From positions 80,637,843 through 80,701,842 of the forward strand of contig CM076260.1 in assembly GCA_038380795.1 (NCBI GenBank): a DNA stretch of 64,000 bases, read 5' to 3'. Both the position numbers and the translations under genes were made by a program. Below, one piece after another: positions 27,702 through 63,003 of the stretch. Source of the stretch: Pyrocephalus nanus (Eukaryota > Chordata > Aves > Passeriformes > Tyrannidae). Numbering within the stretch: position 1 is the stretch's first letter; the number at the start of each line of letters is the position of its first letter. The notes beneath the pieces were generated by a model. The model was not told the DNA's origin, searched no databases, and saw only the letters and a list, made by a program, of their open reading frames with translations.

Positions 27702-27707
27702 TTTATT
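27702..27707 (-). terminator. DPY30 polyadenylation signal (AATAAA)
   Basis: TTTATT on the plus strand is AATAAA on the minus strand, 137 nt past the DPY30 stop codon. A second AATAAA lies at 27638-27643. I prefer the nearer one, but either or both may be used. Confidence 0.65.
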
Positions 27708-27843
27708 AAATAACTCAAAAGGTACAGCAAATTGTGCAGTTAAGAAAGACAACGACATGGCCAAAGGATTTTTACAGCAGGAAACAAACAGCGGTGAATG
27801 AGCATTTCAGTCTAGCAGCCTAACTGTCCTCATTTTTATGGAG

Positions 27844-27916
27844 CTAATTTCGGTCTTCAAATTGTGACTTGTTTTTTAAAAGATATGCTGCTAGAAATTC
27901 AATGGGATTTGGCGGT
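27844..27916 (-). CDS. DPY30: DPY30 coding exon 4 (terminal)
   Basis: Encodes [20 protein letters not shown] then DRN and TAG. This is the second helix of the dimerisation motif and the C-terminus. Acceptor TTTACAG. Confidence 0.97.
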
Positions 27917-30900
27917 CTGTAAAGGAAAAAAAAAAGTAAATCAAAAGCATTATTTTTTGTTATATGAAATGAGGTAGGTAGCTGAAAAACTGATCACCAT
28001 CCCTTAAAAGCAACATAACTCCTCCCAGACACTTACCAGCATTGACTTAGGGATGGCTGACTACCTAGAGTGACTCTGAACTTCCACTTTATGTCTAATG
28101 AGAAAGTTTTTAAAAAAGGGTCTTAGTCTCTGTTGGTTCAATGTTACTAAATTGCTACAGTTACATACCTAAAACCAGGGTATAGTCTGTAACTATAAAT
28201 ACTGTATGTACATGATTAGACGTGACATACATTTGCCTATTTCTTTAACTCATTCTCTATAAAGTAAAACTGAATCTGTCAGTGCTTTTTTTCTTCATTT
28301 TCTTCAAGTGGTTATTGTGTAGCTTTGTGCATTAAAGTTGTTCTCATGGTTTCTGGCAACCGAAATGAACACAACAAAACTTCAAGTTTGAGAAGTGCTG
28401 TAACTTGCAAGTAGTCAATAATAAACACTTCTGATCACTGGCTTTAGTCTGTAATTTTTTTTTTTTATAAAGCTCCTCCAGCTACAGTGCATGAATCATG
28501 CTAATCAGGATTTTGTCCACAGAATGACAAATTTAATTATTCCACATTTGGTCAGACAAAAGGTCTGGCAGTGAGCAAATATGCCTATAAAGAAGCATAA
28601 AAAATGGAAGAAATGTACAGAGATATTTTTCTGGACGATCCTTTTGGTTCCCAAGCATGTACCAATTTCTGAGCTACAACCCTTAAAAGTCCTGGGTGGA
28701 TTCCTTTACAGCTTTGACCTCCTGAGCACAAATAAAACCTTAATGTCCTCAACCTAAGGCCAAAAAAAATTATGTAGCCTCATTACGTGACCTGTGAAGG
28801 ATCAGCTCCTTTTATTCATTATAAATTTGCTACCTGTTTCACTTAATTCCACTATTGTATCAGAAGAGGTAATAGTCCATCCCAATTCATCATCTCTACA
28901 CTTGTGATTTAACACATTCCTAATATATTCTCCCAGAGAAGTCTCTTTTCTAGATATCATCTATTCAGTCACTCTGTAGACAGACAGTATTCCTTCCGAC
29001 CACCTTGTCACTCTTATTTTTTCACATTCTACTAGAATACAGGAGAGTTGGAATTACACATAATATTAAAAATACAAGAACACTGTAAATTTAAATAATG
29101 ACATTATGCTTGTTTTTTAGCCTTTTAATTTCTTAAGTTGTTTTTACTCCTTCAGTTTCTAAGTCCTACCATTCAGAAATTATTTTTTACTAGAGCAATG
29201 CATTGGCAAATACATGTAACAGGTAAAAAGATATTTTTTTCTACAGGTAATTGTCAACTCAGCATCTAACATTTTGCCATTAGCATTTGTCACTACCCTC
29301 CTAGGTCTAAAACTTTCTGTTTATTTGGATTCAATCTTTTGCTTTTTGCCATAGTTTCAATTTTTCATAGCAGTCTTGAGAGTTTTATGAAATTCCTGTG
29401 CAATTACAGTTGATCAACTTAAAAACCCAAAAACTAAAAGAAACCAAAACACCCATACCTAGCCTGTAAAACTCTGTTTCATTAACAAATTTTGCCAGCC
29501 TCTTCTTCAAATTGATATAAATTATACTTTCTGTGATTCTAGTGTTGATCTTTTTTCACCATGAAAATTCACTATATAGTTCTACCTTTTATTTTGCCAA
29601 TTCAATTCTCCATCCATATAAAGACTTTTCCTTTAATCCCACAACAACTAACTTTCTTTAAAAGCTTTCAGTGAACAGCTGTATGAGAAACTGTTTGGAA
29701 ATTTAAAAAGACTGTATCATCTGCATTCTTCTTTACATGTGCTTGGTGACTCCTTCAATAAACTCTAAGACAATTACAACACCTGACAAAAACTTGTGTT
29801 GACTCCTTCCAAATATGTAATTGATCCATCTGGCTCACTATCCTGCATAATTTCTACTGAATTCCAGGCATAGCCATCAAATGGACTGGACTGGGCTGTT
29901 CCCTGAATATTTTTATATTCCTTAGAAAAAGAACTTGGCATCCATTAGTTACTTTCCACTTTGATTTTAATCAGATTATACAGCAGAGCTGATAGCTCAG
30001 CTCCCTCACTCCCAAGGGGTTACTACGCTCCACTGAACAGCCAATTTGACCTGCCAGTTTGATAGTGTTATATTTTATACCTGTACATTCCCCAACCTCT
30101 TCTATCAATGGTCCAGTTTCACTCATGTGATGAGTCCTCATAAAAAAAGCTTCTTCCATAGCGAAGATTTAAATAAATTAAAAAAAAAGATGAAGGAAAA
30201 AGTTAGCCTGTAACACAAGTATCCAGAGTGTTAAGTGTGGGGTATGAATCTCATGGGTGTTTTCCACTGAGTGTGCAGCAGAACTCCCACAGATGTCGGC
30301 CGAAGATCTGCACCCTGCTCAGGTGTACACACATGGTGGACGTTCCTAGGTGCCTGATTTTGCCTAATTAGCTGTCTGTACCCTGCAGTGGTACAGAACA
30401 ACCCTGATGGTTGTTCTGACTGTAGGTGCCATGATGCCATCATAGTCATTCATATCAGCTTTTCATTTTGTTATTTCAGTGAAATCGAGTGGTGGTTACA
30501 TGAGTACTACTTGCCACTAGCGAGGATACACTAAAAAGGCTTGAAATTATTTTGGCTTAGATGAACAGCTGTTTGCTGTTATTGAAGGATACCCTTCTAC
30601 ATTGACTGGTCAGAGATTTGGAGCACCTTGACAGCATAATCTTCACTCAGAGGATAAACTATCAGTTTGCTTCTTACTGTGATGACAGTGCAGGGTCAGC
30701 CTGACTTTTCAGAAAACCTTTTAATCTCCGACAAAGATGCACGTCAGGCCTGATTTGTCTTGCTTGCAGAACTCTTTAAACTTCACACTACAAAAATCTT
30801 CAGAACTGGAACAACTTCTTGCCTTACTTTTATAAGTGAATTATCTGATAAAATTAGTAACAAAAATAGCCCCATTTTTCCCTCCAAAATGTTTGCAGTA

Positions 30901-33365
30901 GCACACCTCATTGTGATATCATGAATTAAATAAATAACTCTTATCATGGCATATGCACCTAATAAACATGATGGCATGATAAACACCTCATTGGGGAACA
31001 CATCCTGCACAGTCAATCACAGTAATTTGTAGGTTCATAAACCTGTTGTAATGACGTTCTTATAACTACCAGAACAATGTGTGGTGCACAACTACCAGAA
31101 CCACGTGCCTGAAAGGTGATGTGCTGCCCAAGTTTGAGACCTACATTTTGCCAAGAACAGAAGAAACACTGAAGCATCTTACCTTTCTTTTGCAAGAACA
31201 GCAAGTCCCTGTAGCAAGATAGGTACAACTGTCTGATCCAAGTAGGCACGTGTGGGTAATGACTGAAGATCAACCTTCTGCTTTGATGTTTTCTCTGCAT
31301 TTAGTTTCTCATTTTCTACTATCCTCTGAAATACAAAAGAAAAAGTGAATCCACACTGGTAACAGCAGCCACACCTACTTTGAAAGTACAAAATACCCAT
31401 CTCTACGCAATTCACTGGCAATAACTTCTTTACATCTTTTAAGAAAATTTAAGTGTGTATTTTTCCTTGCACAAAAAACCTAATTCAGAGGAGCCTTGTT
31501 AAATTCTTACATCTTAGGGAAACAATGTTAGGAAGTAGACAGTTTTCTAAAACAGAAGATATTCAATCTGTATAATTATTATTTCTGCTTTTGCATTCAC
31601 AGATTTGAATTCTACACCACGAAGACAGGAATGACTACTAACAAGGGCAGTCTCAATTACATGGCTCCTGTATGCATGTGCTTCTAGTACAAAATGCTAA
31701 AAGCACAAGAAACTCAGGTGAAGTCTGACAAAGGGGACTCTGCTAAAGTTGAATACTTTGAGACTATGCTCTATTAAAGTACTGATGGACACATTAAAGA
31801 AAACGCTTCCATGTGCTTTTTGGTCAAAAATCATCTTTCTTACACCATTAAACTGTAGTTAAAAAATTATACCCTTCCACTGCCAGTAAACCAAATGTAT
31901 GCAACGCAAGGTACTTGAATTTACGGATACAGGACCAATGTATGGAACGTGTTACAGTTCTGTGGTGGAAGCTGAGGCACACAGACAAGTGGTTATCAGG
32001 GGGATGAATCATGAAAGATGTTTAAGAATAGTTTCTGCAAAAGCTGAGCACAGAGCAGGACCTTCTAATAGAGAGAGACTGAAGGCTTTTCTTTAATTAA
32101 GGAAGAGCAAATAAATGCCACAGAAGTAGGATGGGACTGTCCCGCTCTACTCTGTGCTGGTGCAGCTGCACCTGGAATACTGTGTGCGGCTTTGGGCCCC
32201 ACAATATAAGAAAAACATAAAGCTATTAGAGAGCATCCAAAGAAGGGCTACTAAGATGGTGAAGAGTCTAGAGCAGAAAACATATGAGGAGCAGCTTGGA
32301 GGAGGAGGAGCATACAAGGAGGTCAGTTGGTCCGTTCAGCCTGGAGGAGACTGAGGGGAGACCTCATTGCAGTCTACAACTTCCTCAAATGGCAGAGCAG
32401 AGGGGCAGACGCCAATGTCCTCTTTGGTGAATGTCATGAAGCTGTGACAGGGGAGGGTTAGACTGGATTCTAGGAAAAGCCTTTTCATCCAGTGGTTGGC
32501 TGAGCAATGGATCAGGCTCCCCAGGGAAGTGGTCACAGCCTCAAGCCTGGCAAAGTCAAGAATTGTTTTGACAATGCCCTCTGGTGATTCTTGGGGCTGT
32601 CCTCTGCAGGATCAGGAGCTGGACTTTGATGACTCCTGTGGGTTTCTTCAATCTCAGAATACCCTGCAATTTTATTACTCTAACCCACAGCGTTACCAGC
32701 AGCAAGAGAATGGATTGCATCTACTGCTTCGTAGCGTAAGTAATTAAAGACAGCTTGGATTATTCTGATGCAATATTTCTATTGACAAGAACATGAAAAG
32801 AATCTTTCCCTTTGATACTTCCACAGAAATACCATCAACTCCTTCCATTTCCCTCCCTGTAATAAAAGTCCAGATGGTATTTTTTGTGGCATAATAGATA
32901 ACACAGATGTATCTATATCATAGTGATAGACTAGATAATGATCATAGGATACTTTAAAAAACTCACCATCTCATTAAAAGGTGCATTATTTACTTCAGAA
33001 CCGTTTAGTACAAAGGAAGCAATACAACAGAAAATATATTCATAGCTATTTATGCAAGCGACAGGTATCTATTGGCTTGATTTCCAGCTAACTTTCTTGG
33101 GAATATTACATTTGCTGAAGTTAAACTCAAGACTCAACATTTTTTGCCTTGATAAGAACGTGACTTCCACTGTACTTTACAACAAGAGCTCTGTTACCTC
33201 TACATTTTCAGTGAGACCGTATTCAGAATGCGGGTTTTCTGGAACCTGTAAAATAACAGATGGTCAGCAAAGAGAAAATGCTCCTTTTATTCACGTAGCA
33301 TTATGCACATAAAATATTTATTGCAATACCTGCGGCTGCCCCTCCATAATCTGTTCTCCTTCCAT
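27844..33365 (-). CDS. DPY30: DPY30, subunit of SET1/MLL histone H3K4 methyltransferase complexes
   Basis: Complete gene on the minus strand with coding exons 33365-33330, 33245-33198, 31325-31183 and 27916-27844. They total 300 bp, 99 codons plus TAG, exactly the human length. All introns are GT-AG. The protein begins [12 protein letters not shown], continues [16 protein letters not shown], and then contains the Dpy-30 motif (about residues 45-90) with [20 protein letters not shown] and [18 protein letters not shown], ending FEDRN. In the family this helical motif forms a dimer that docks on the ASH2L C-terminus and supports H3K4 methylation in the nucleus. Differences from human are concentrated in the flexible N-terminus, and the motif is almost unchanged. 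The start is the first ATG after the inferred untranslated exon; a second in-frame ATG is codon 7. Identity is very secure. Confidence 0.98.
27917..31182 (-). other. DPY30 intron 3
   Basis: AT-rich 3.3-kb intron. The only structure I see is a perfect 10-bp hairpin at 30394-30418. No repeat family or RNA gene was recognised. Confidence 0.85.
31183..31325 (-). CDS. DPY30: DPY30 coding exon 3
   Basis: A 143-bp exon encoding [15 protein letters not shown] and the first helix of the Dpy-30 motif through AVLAKE and a split Arg. Acceptor ATTTCAG, donor GTAAGA. Confidence 0.97.
31326..33197 (-). other. DPY30 intron 2
   Basis: Mostly AT-rich. About 0.5 kb is a CR1 LINE copy on the plus strand, antisense to DPY30, listed separately. 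Confidence 0.85.
32138..32663 (+). mobile_element. CR1 LINE fragment with ORF2 C-terminal remnant
   Basis: The 5' part translates with defects to the reverse-transcriptase protein tail ([28 protein letters not shown]). The 3' part has CTCCCCAGGGAAGTGGTCAC, TTCTTGGGGCTGTCC and GACTTTGATGACTCCTGTGG and ends CTCAGAATAC. It is 5'-truncated, frameshifted and inactive, and lies antisense in DPY30 intron 2. Confidence 0.93.
33198..33245 (-). CDS. DPY30: DPY30 coding exon 2
   Basis: A 48-bp exon encoding [16 protein letters not shown] in phase 0. Acceptor TTTTACAG, donor GTAACA. It is separated from exon 1 by an intron of only 84 bp. Confidence 0.95.
33330..33365 (-). CDS. DPY30: DPY30 coding exon 1
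   Basis: Encodes the first 12 residues, [12 protein letters not shown]. The donor is GTATTG. A likely 5' splice acceptor (AACTTCCAG) ends at 33376, leaving about 10 nt of untranslated leader before the ATG. Confidence 0.95.
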
Positions 33366-33375
33366 GATTTGAAAA

Positions 33376-33885
33376 CTGGAAGTTGCTGGACGTGCAGGAA
33401 AATCTTGGAAAGCAATAAAAACACCGGTCAGCAGGCTGAGAGGAAGCCCAGTGTGAGTTAAGTGATACTGCATCATTTGGTTACTAGTGGTTACTAAGGC
33501 ACAATTACTACAGAGCGCACAGGGAGCTCCTCTGAGCTCCCCCCGCGCCAAACTTGATTTTCCCCCGCGCAGAACCGAGAAGTGCCTTAAGGTTCGGGGC
33601 AGATCCCCTGAAGAGAGCGGTAGCGGGGTTAGGAAATACAGCATTGATCCCCGCGGGAAGCCGGAGACACTCCTTACCCTCCGTCCCTCCGTCCCTCCGT
33701 CCCTCCGTCCCTCCGTCCCTCCGTCCCTCCGTCCGTCCCACCCCGCCCGCCACAGCGCCGCGAGACCCCCCGTGGGCAGGGCCGGGCTGGGGCCCCACCG
33801 CACCCCAGGCCACGTGCGGCCGCCGCCCCCGGCCGTGCCCCAGGCGCCCCGCAGGGGAGAGGCGGCCCCGCCGCTCGGCTCTTAC
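33376..33885 (-). other. DPY30 5' UTR intron (inferred)
   Basis: Bounded by donor GTAAGA (after CTGCCG, exon edge 33886) and acceptor CTTCCAG (exon edge 33375). Both match consensus, but the junction is inferred without transcript data. It contains the 8-bp minisatellite at 33677. Confidence 0.6.
33677..33736. repeat. Minisatellite (CCCTCCGT)7
   Basis: Seven perfect tandem copies of CCCTCCGT followed by CCGT. On the DPY30 sense strand it is (ACGGAGGG)7, which places GGG every eight bases. It lies in the inferred 5' UTR intron within the CpG island and explains the repetitive RPSVPPSL-like open frames seen here. Confidence 0.97.
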
Positions 33886-33985
33886 CGGCAGTCGGTCCGG
33901 GACTCTGGGATCGGCGGGACTCACTCCGGGATCGGCAGGACGGCAGGAGCAGCTCCGCAGCAACCGCGGCCGCCGTCGCGAGCTG
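33886..33985 (-). other. DPY30 5' untranslated exon (inferred)
   Basis: The low edge at 33886 is set by the donor GTAAGA. The high edge is unknown and given only as a guess, just downstream of the CRE motif. Exon sequence is GC-rich and has no ATG in the DPY30 frame that I could see. Confidence 0.5.
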
Positions 33986-33988
33986 TTT

Positions 33989-33996
33989 TGACGTCA
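33989..33996. promoter_or_regulatory. CRE motif TGACGTCA (candidate CREB/ATF site)
   Basis: Perfect 8-bp palindromic cAMP response element in the CpG island, about 100 bp upstream of the inferred first-exon donor. In CpG promoters such sites usually lie close upstream of the start site. Binding not demonstrated. Confidence 0.7.
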
Positions 33997-34032
33997 CTGA
34001 AGCGGCCGCGCCGCCGCCTCCCCCCGGCGCAC

Positions 34033-34044
34033 TGCGCGTGCGCG
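34033..34044 (-). promoter_or_regulatory. NRF1 motif
   Basis: The minus strand reads CGCGCACGCGCA, a full match to YGCGCAYGCGCR. It is 37 bp from the CRE. NRF1 sites are common in CpG-island housekeeping promoters. Confidence 0.65.
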
Positions 34045-34509
34045 GGCCGGGAGCTCGGGAAGGGCCTTCGTTCCCAGGTGTCCTGTCGGGAATGGAGCCG
34101 CGGGATGTGGCGGCTCCGAACAAACGTCCGAGAAACGCTGTCGCTTGGGGGCTTTGTGCTACAGAAACGTGCTCATCGTCAACGCGGTCTGATGTCTGAG
34201 GGGCTCCCTGTGGTGGTCACGAAAAGTAGCTTTGCTGAAGCTGATGTGGAACTGAAAGTGGGGATTTGTTGGTGAATAACCTTCCAGAGCTGTGTAGAAT
34301 GCAGTTTGCACAACGGTGACTGCTGGCCGTTAATTTTCTCTCTGTTAACAAAAACGCAGATGCTTAGCTTTGTCCGGGTATCGGCTTTAACCATCCTGTC
34401 CCGACTGGAAGCTGTCGGGAAATGGAAGAATCTGTTGCTTCTGTAGTTGTTGCGCTGTTACAAATTGTACCGGTGTTTGAACATCTGTGCCTGATTTCTT
34501 CGTTTTACT

Positions 34510-34720
34510 AGGAATTAAATTTGAGGAACAGCTTCTTTACATTGAGGCTGACAGAACTCTGAAACAGGTTGCCCAGGAAGGTCGTGGAGTCTCTCTCTCT
34601 GGAGACATTCCAAATCCACCTGGACGCATTCCTGTATCACTTGCTCTAGATGACACTGCCTTGGCAGGGGCATTGGACTCCAGAAGCCCCTTCAAACCCT
34701 GACAATTCTGTGATACTGTG
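34510..34720 (+). mobile_element. CR1 LINE 3' end fragment
   Basis: Reads in CR1 order: AACTCTGAAACAGGTTGCCC, AGGAAGGTCGTGGAGTCTC, CCTGGACGCATTCCTGTATC, CTTGGCAGGGGCATTGGACT, ending ATTCTGTGATACTGTG, the octamer-like CR1 tail. 5'-truncated. Confidence 0.9.
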
Positions 34721-36515
34721 AATTCTCTGTCTCATAGCATGGTTTGTGCTAGAGGATTAAAAAGGCCTTAAGAATCTTTTTATTTTTGACTTGATGAAGT
34801 AGTTACATTCCTGTAGGTTAGCTGATGTTGAGGAGGCGAGGTGAAAACACAGAAGACAAAACACTTTTTTTCCTAAAACTTTTAACAGGAATACAAACAA
34901 ATTCTTAATGTGAAGATGTGAAGAGGTATAAACTTTTCAGTCCATTTTGAGGCGCTCTCCTAATTTTCCATGAGGTTCTAGCAGTGACATTTTTGATAAT
35001 TGCATTTAGAATATTTGAAAAATCCTTGTACCCCTAGCCCTGTTTCCACATTTCTACATTCTCTATTATATTCAGGTTTTGTGGTGATATCATGTTGAGA
35101 GAGAGAAAAGGTTTCCTACCTTGACCTTTTGTGCAATGGTAAATTATGGTGTCAGATTAGTTGCATCTTTCTGATTCCTATGACTGTAGTGCTTGTCTGC
35201 TCTAATTTTAAAACCTTTAGCTGAGATACCAGATTGAGGACTCATGAAATACAGGAGGTACAGTCTTCAGAGCAAAGTCCAGTCAGGTGAATGAGCTGAT
35301 CCAACAGTTGCCCACTCCAGAAAATGAGGTTTCACTTCTTCTTCCACCCCTTGCCAATGTCCATGTCCTTGCTGAGGTCAGCAGAAAGCCATCCGATGGT
35401 CTGATGAGGTTTAAGGTTTGTTTCTTTGTTTTTTGTTTTTGTTTTGTTTTTCAAACTAGCATTAATCTTATGCTAGATTATTAATTAGAATAGCTCACAG
35501 ACAAGACCAAAGACTGTTAGAACCAGTTTAATGTAGGAGGGTAGGGAGATTGAACTTACAGATCACTCAGATATTTAATAGCCACACTAGTGAACTGATT
35601 CTCTAGGTTTTCTCACAACTCCTGACTGGTGTCTGCTTCTGAAGCTGTGTTTTTGGTTTAACCTGTTCTTATTCGCCTAATAGATGCACTCCTTTATTGC
35701 CATGATACAGTCACATGATTTATAAAGGTGTCATTCTAATTTTTTTTTAAAGTAAAAATAACTGAATAGATTGACCAGTCAGGATTGATTGAGGTACATT
35801 GTCTTCTATTGTCATTCAATCTGTCCTTGTCAATAAACTTATTTCTTCACTAGCTTTTCTATTTTGATCAGGAGTGGGATGACACTTTAGATAGTAATGA
35901 GATTAAAAAGACAGTAGTTCAGTAATCTGTTGTCAGATTATTATTTCACTTATTTCACTTCACATTTTTGAATGCTACTTAGTATTAATCCTGCTTGAAG
36001 CTTCTGGAATTTCTTTGATATTCCAAAATTTGTTAAGCCTTTACATTGGGAAATGAGATTTTTTTTTTTTTAAAGAATAGTTAAATATACTGAAAAAAAA
36101 AAAAAAAGATACTGAACTTTGTTCAGCCATGAGTGGACTGGAAAATATTTCAATAATATTTTCATAATAGAAGTACATCATCCTTCTTACCAAGTCCAGG
36201 AGAAAAGTACCTAATGTACATTACTACATTTTCAAGTTTGATGTTTTGTACAGTAAGAATATAAATACTCAGTTCTGTCATTAAAACAAACCACTCAGTT
36301 CATTTAAGAAAATCAATACACATTACCAAGGGAACTAAAGTAACTATACAAGGCAGAAGCAAACGAGAAAAAAACTAGTAGTTTTATAGTCATTTTGTAA
36401 AAATAAATAATCATAATAAATAAAGTGTGGCAGACAGTAGTGATTTCAGTTTGGCATGTCCTTTTAATTAACACACAGCACCAACTGCAATTTCTTGCTA
36501 TAAACTGGGAAAACT

Positions 36516-36556
36516 TGCTTGTGCACTGAATTAATTAATGCTTGTGCACTGAATTA
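36516..36556. repeat. Short direct repeat, two copies
   Basis: TGCTTGTGCACTGAATTA occurs at 36516-36533 and again at 36539-36556, separated by five bases. A local tandem duplication with a 23-bp period. Confidence 0.95.
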
Positions 36557-37223
36557 TGTGTCTACTTTTTGGGAACTCTGGACTACTGTGTGCAGTTCAG
36601 AAGTGTAGGAGAGACATGATCTGTCATAATTATCATCAAGAGCTCAGTATTTTATTTGTAGAACAGAGGGTGTGACAAAGCAAAACAACAGCAAAAAAGA
36701 TCAACCAATAGGCAAGGCACCCAAAAGGGGGGGAAGACTGAAGCACAGATGAAGGGCCTTGCAACAGGGCTGAATATAGCAGTAGGCACAGATCATGGGA
36801 ATGCTGTTGTGTGGGTGCCTTCCCTTGTTTCCTAAGCCAAAGGTAGTAAGCGTTTTTAAGGTTTGAAATAACCAAAAGAGTAGGGAGCTGGAGCATTTGT
36901 CTCTTTAGTGGATACATAAATAAATAAATATTATAGCTGGGAAAGTAATTGACAGACAAGGGCTTGGACAACTGGGTGATCGCTTTTTGTGACGAGGGTG
37001 GTAATAGAGTTCTGGTTTTGTTTTTTTCTTTCTTCCTAGGACGATGTATCTATAATGTATACTGAATTACATTAGCTCCCTCTGTGTGAGCAGACAGCCT
37101 GTCATTTCGATTACAGAGATGCAGGGCAGACAAAGCGCCGGAGGACGCTCTCCCGGGGGCAGTTCCAGGCGGCGGAATCACGGACACCGCCGGTGACTGG
37201 CTGCCACACGCCCCTGCGTGCGA

Positions 37224-37233
37224 GGGAATTCCC
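37224..37233. promoter_or_regulatory. Perfect palindromic kappa-B motif
   Basis: GGGAATTCCC, a full match to GGGRNNYYCC, 393 bp upstream of the SPAST ATG. Motif evidence only. Confidence 0.5.
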
Positions 37234-37332
37234 CGGGCCCTCCTCGTGTGCCTCTAGCAATGACTCCCGGCGGGAGCGGCGCCAGGGATCGGCGCTGCAT
37301 TGTGCCTGCGGGGCGGCTCCCGACTCCAGTCA

Positions 37333-37358
37333 GAATAATTAATCCTATTAAATTATTC
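37333..37358. repeat. AT-rich inverted repeat inside the SPAST CpG island
   Basis: Arms GAATAATT and AATTATTC flank a 10-bp spacer. It contains several ATTA/TAAT cores typical of homeodomain sites and stands out from the GC-rich surroundings. Confidence 0.85.
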
Positions 37359-37484
37359 ATCCTCCGTCCACTCGGTGCGTTTCCATGTGCCGACATCTAA
37401 CGGCCTCGGCCACGGCTGGAGCAGCCTTGACTCTCTCCAGGCACAGCGCTGGAAAGCCCCGCCCCACTCTCGGCAGGGTCCGCC

Positions 37485-37540
37485 CGCATCCCTTTCTCCC
37501 TCCCTCCGTCCCTCTTTCCCTCCCTCTCTCCCGCCCCCTG
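37485..37540 (+). repeat. Pyrimidine-rich tract in the SPAST 5' region
   Basis: Almost pure C/T stretch with repeated CCCTCC units, including CCCTCCGTCCC as in the DPY30 minisatellite. It lies 36-90 bp upstream of the upstream ORF. Confidence 0.85.
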
Positions 37541-37575
37541 GGAGGGCTGAAAGGGGCGTCGCCGCCGCCATCGCC

Positions 37576-37625
37576 ATGGCCGGTTGTTGTCAGTCCCTGG
37601 CAGCGGGTTATGGCGACGGCGGTGA

Positions 37626-37629
<4 letters not shown>
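37576..37629 (+). CDS. Upstream ORF overlapping the SPAST start (17 codons)
   Basis: Encodes [17 protein letters not shown] and then TGA. Its ATG is in an excellent context (GCCATGG, G at -3 and +4). Its TGA (37627-37629) overlaps the SPAST ATG (37626-37628) in the four bases ATGA. The SPAST ATG itself has T at -3 and A at +4, a weak context. If the mRNA leader includes 37576, most scanning ribosomes would translate this ORF first. Spastin made from the first ATG would then depend on leaky scanning or termination-reinitiation. Whether the peptide is stable or functional is unknown. Confidence 0.7.

Positions 37630-63003
<25,374 letters not shown>

Larger units (their letters stand above)
33490..34140 (-). 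promoter_or_regulatory. CpG-island promoter of DPY30
   Basis: GC-rich, CpG-dense block upstream of DPY30 without a TATA box. It holds a perfect CRE and a perfect NRF1 motif within 56 bp, typical of a housekeeping promoter. It ends abruptly in AT-rich DNA near 34280. Confidence 0.85.
34141..37129. other. Intergenic region between DPY30 and SPAST
   Basis: AT-rich DNA between divergent genes. It holds a plus-strand CR1 fragment (34510-34720), facing T and A runs (36060-36110), a 23-bp-period direct repeat (36516-36556) and a short ATAA repeat (36917). No gene recognised. Confidence 0.75.

Noticed and set aside
33487..34275. 262-codon open frame on the plus strand across the DPY30 promoter
   Set aside because: It consists of CpG-island and minisatellite translation (RPSVPPSL repeats) and lies antisense to the DPY30 promoter. 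No conserved protein is visible.
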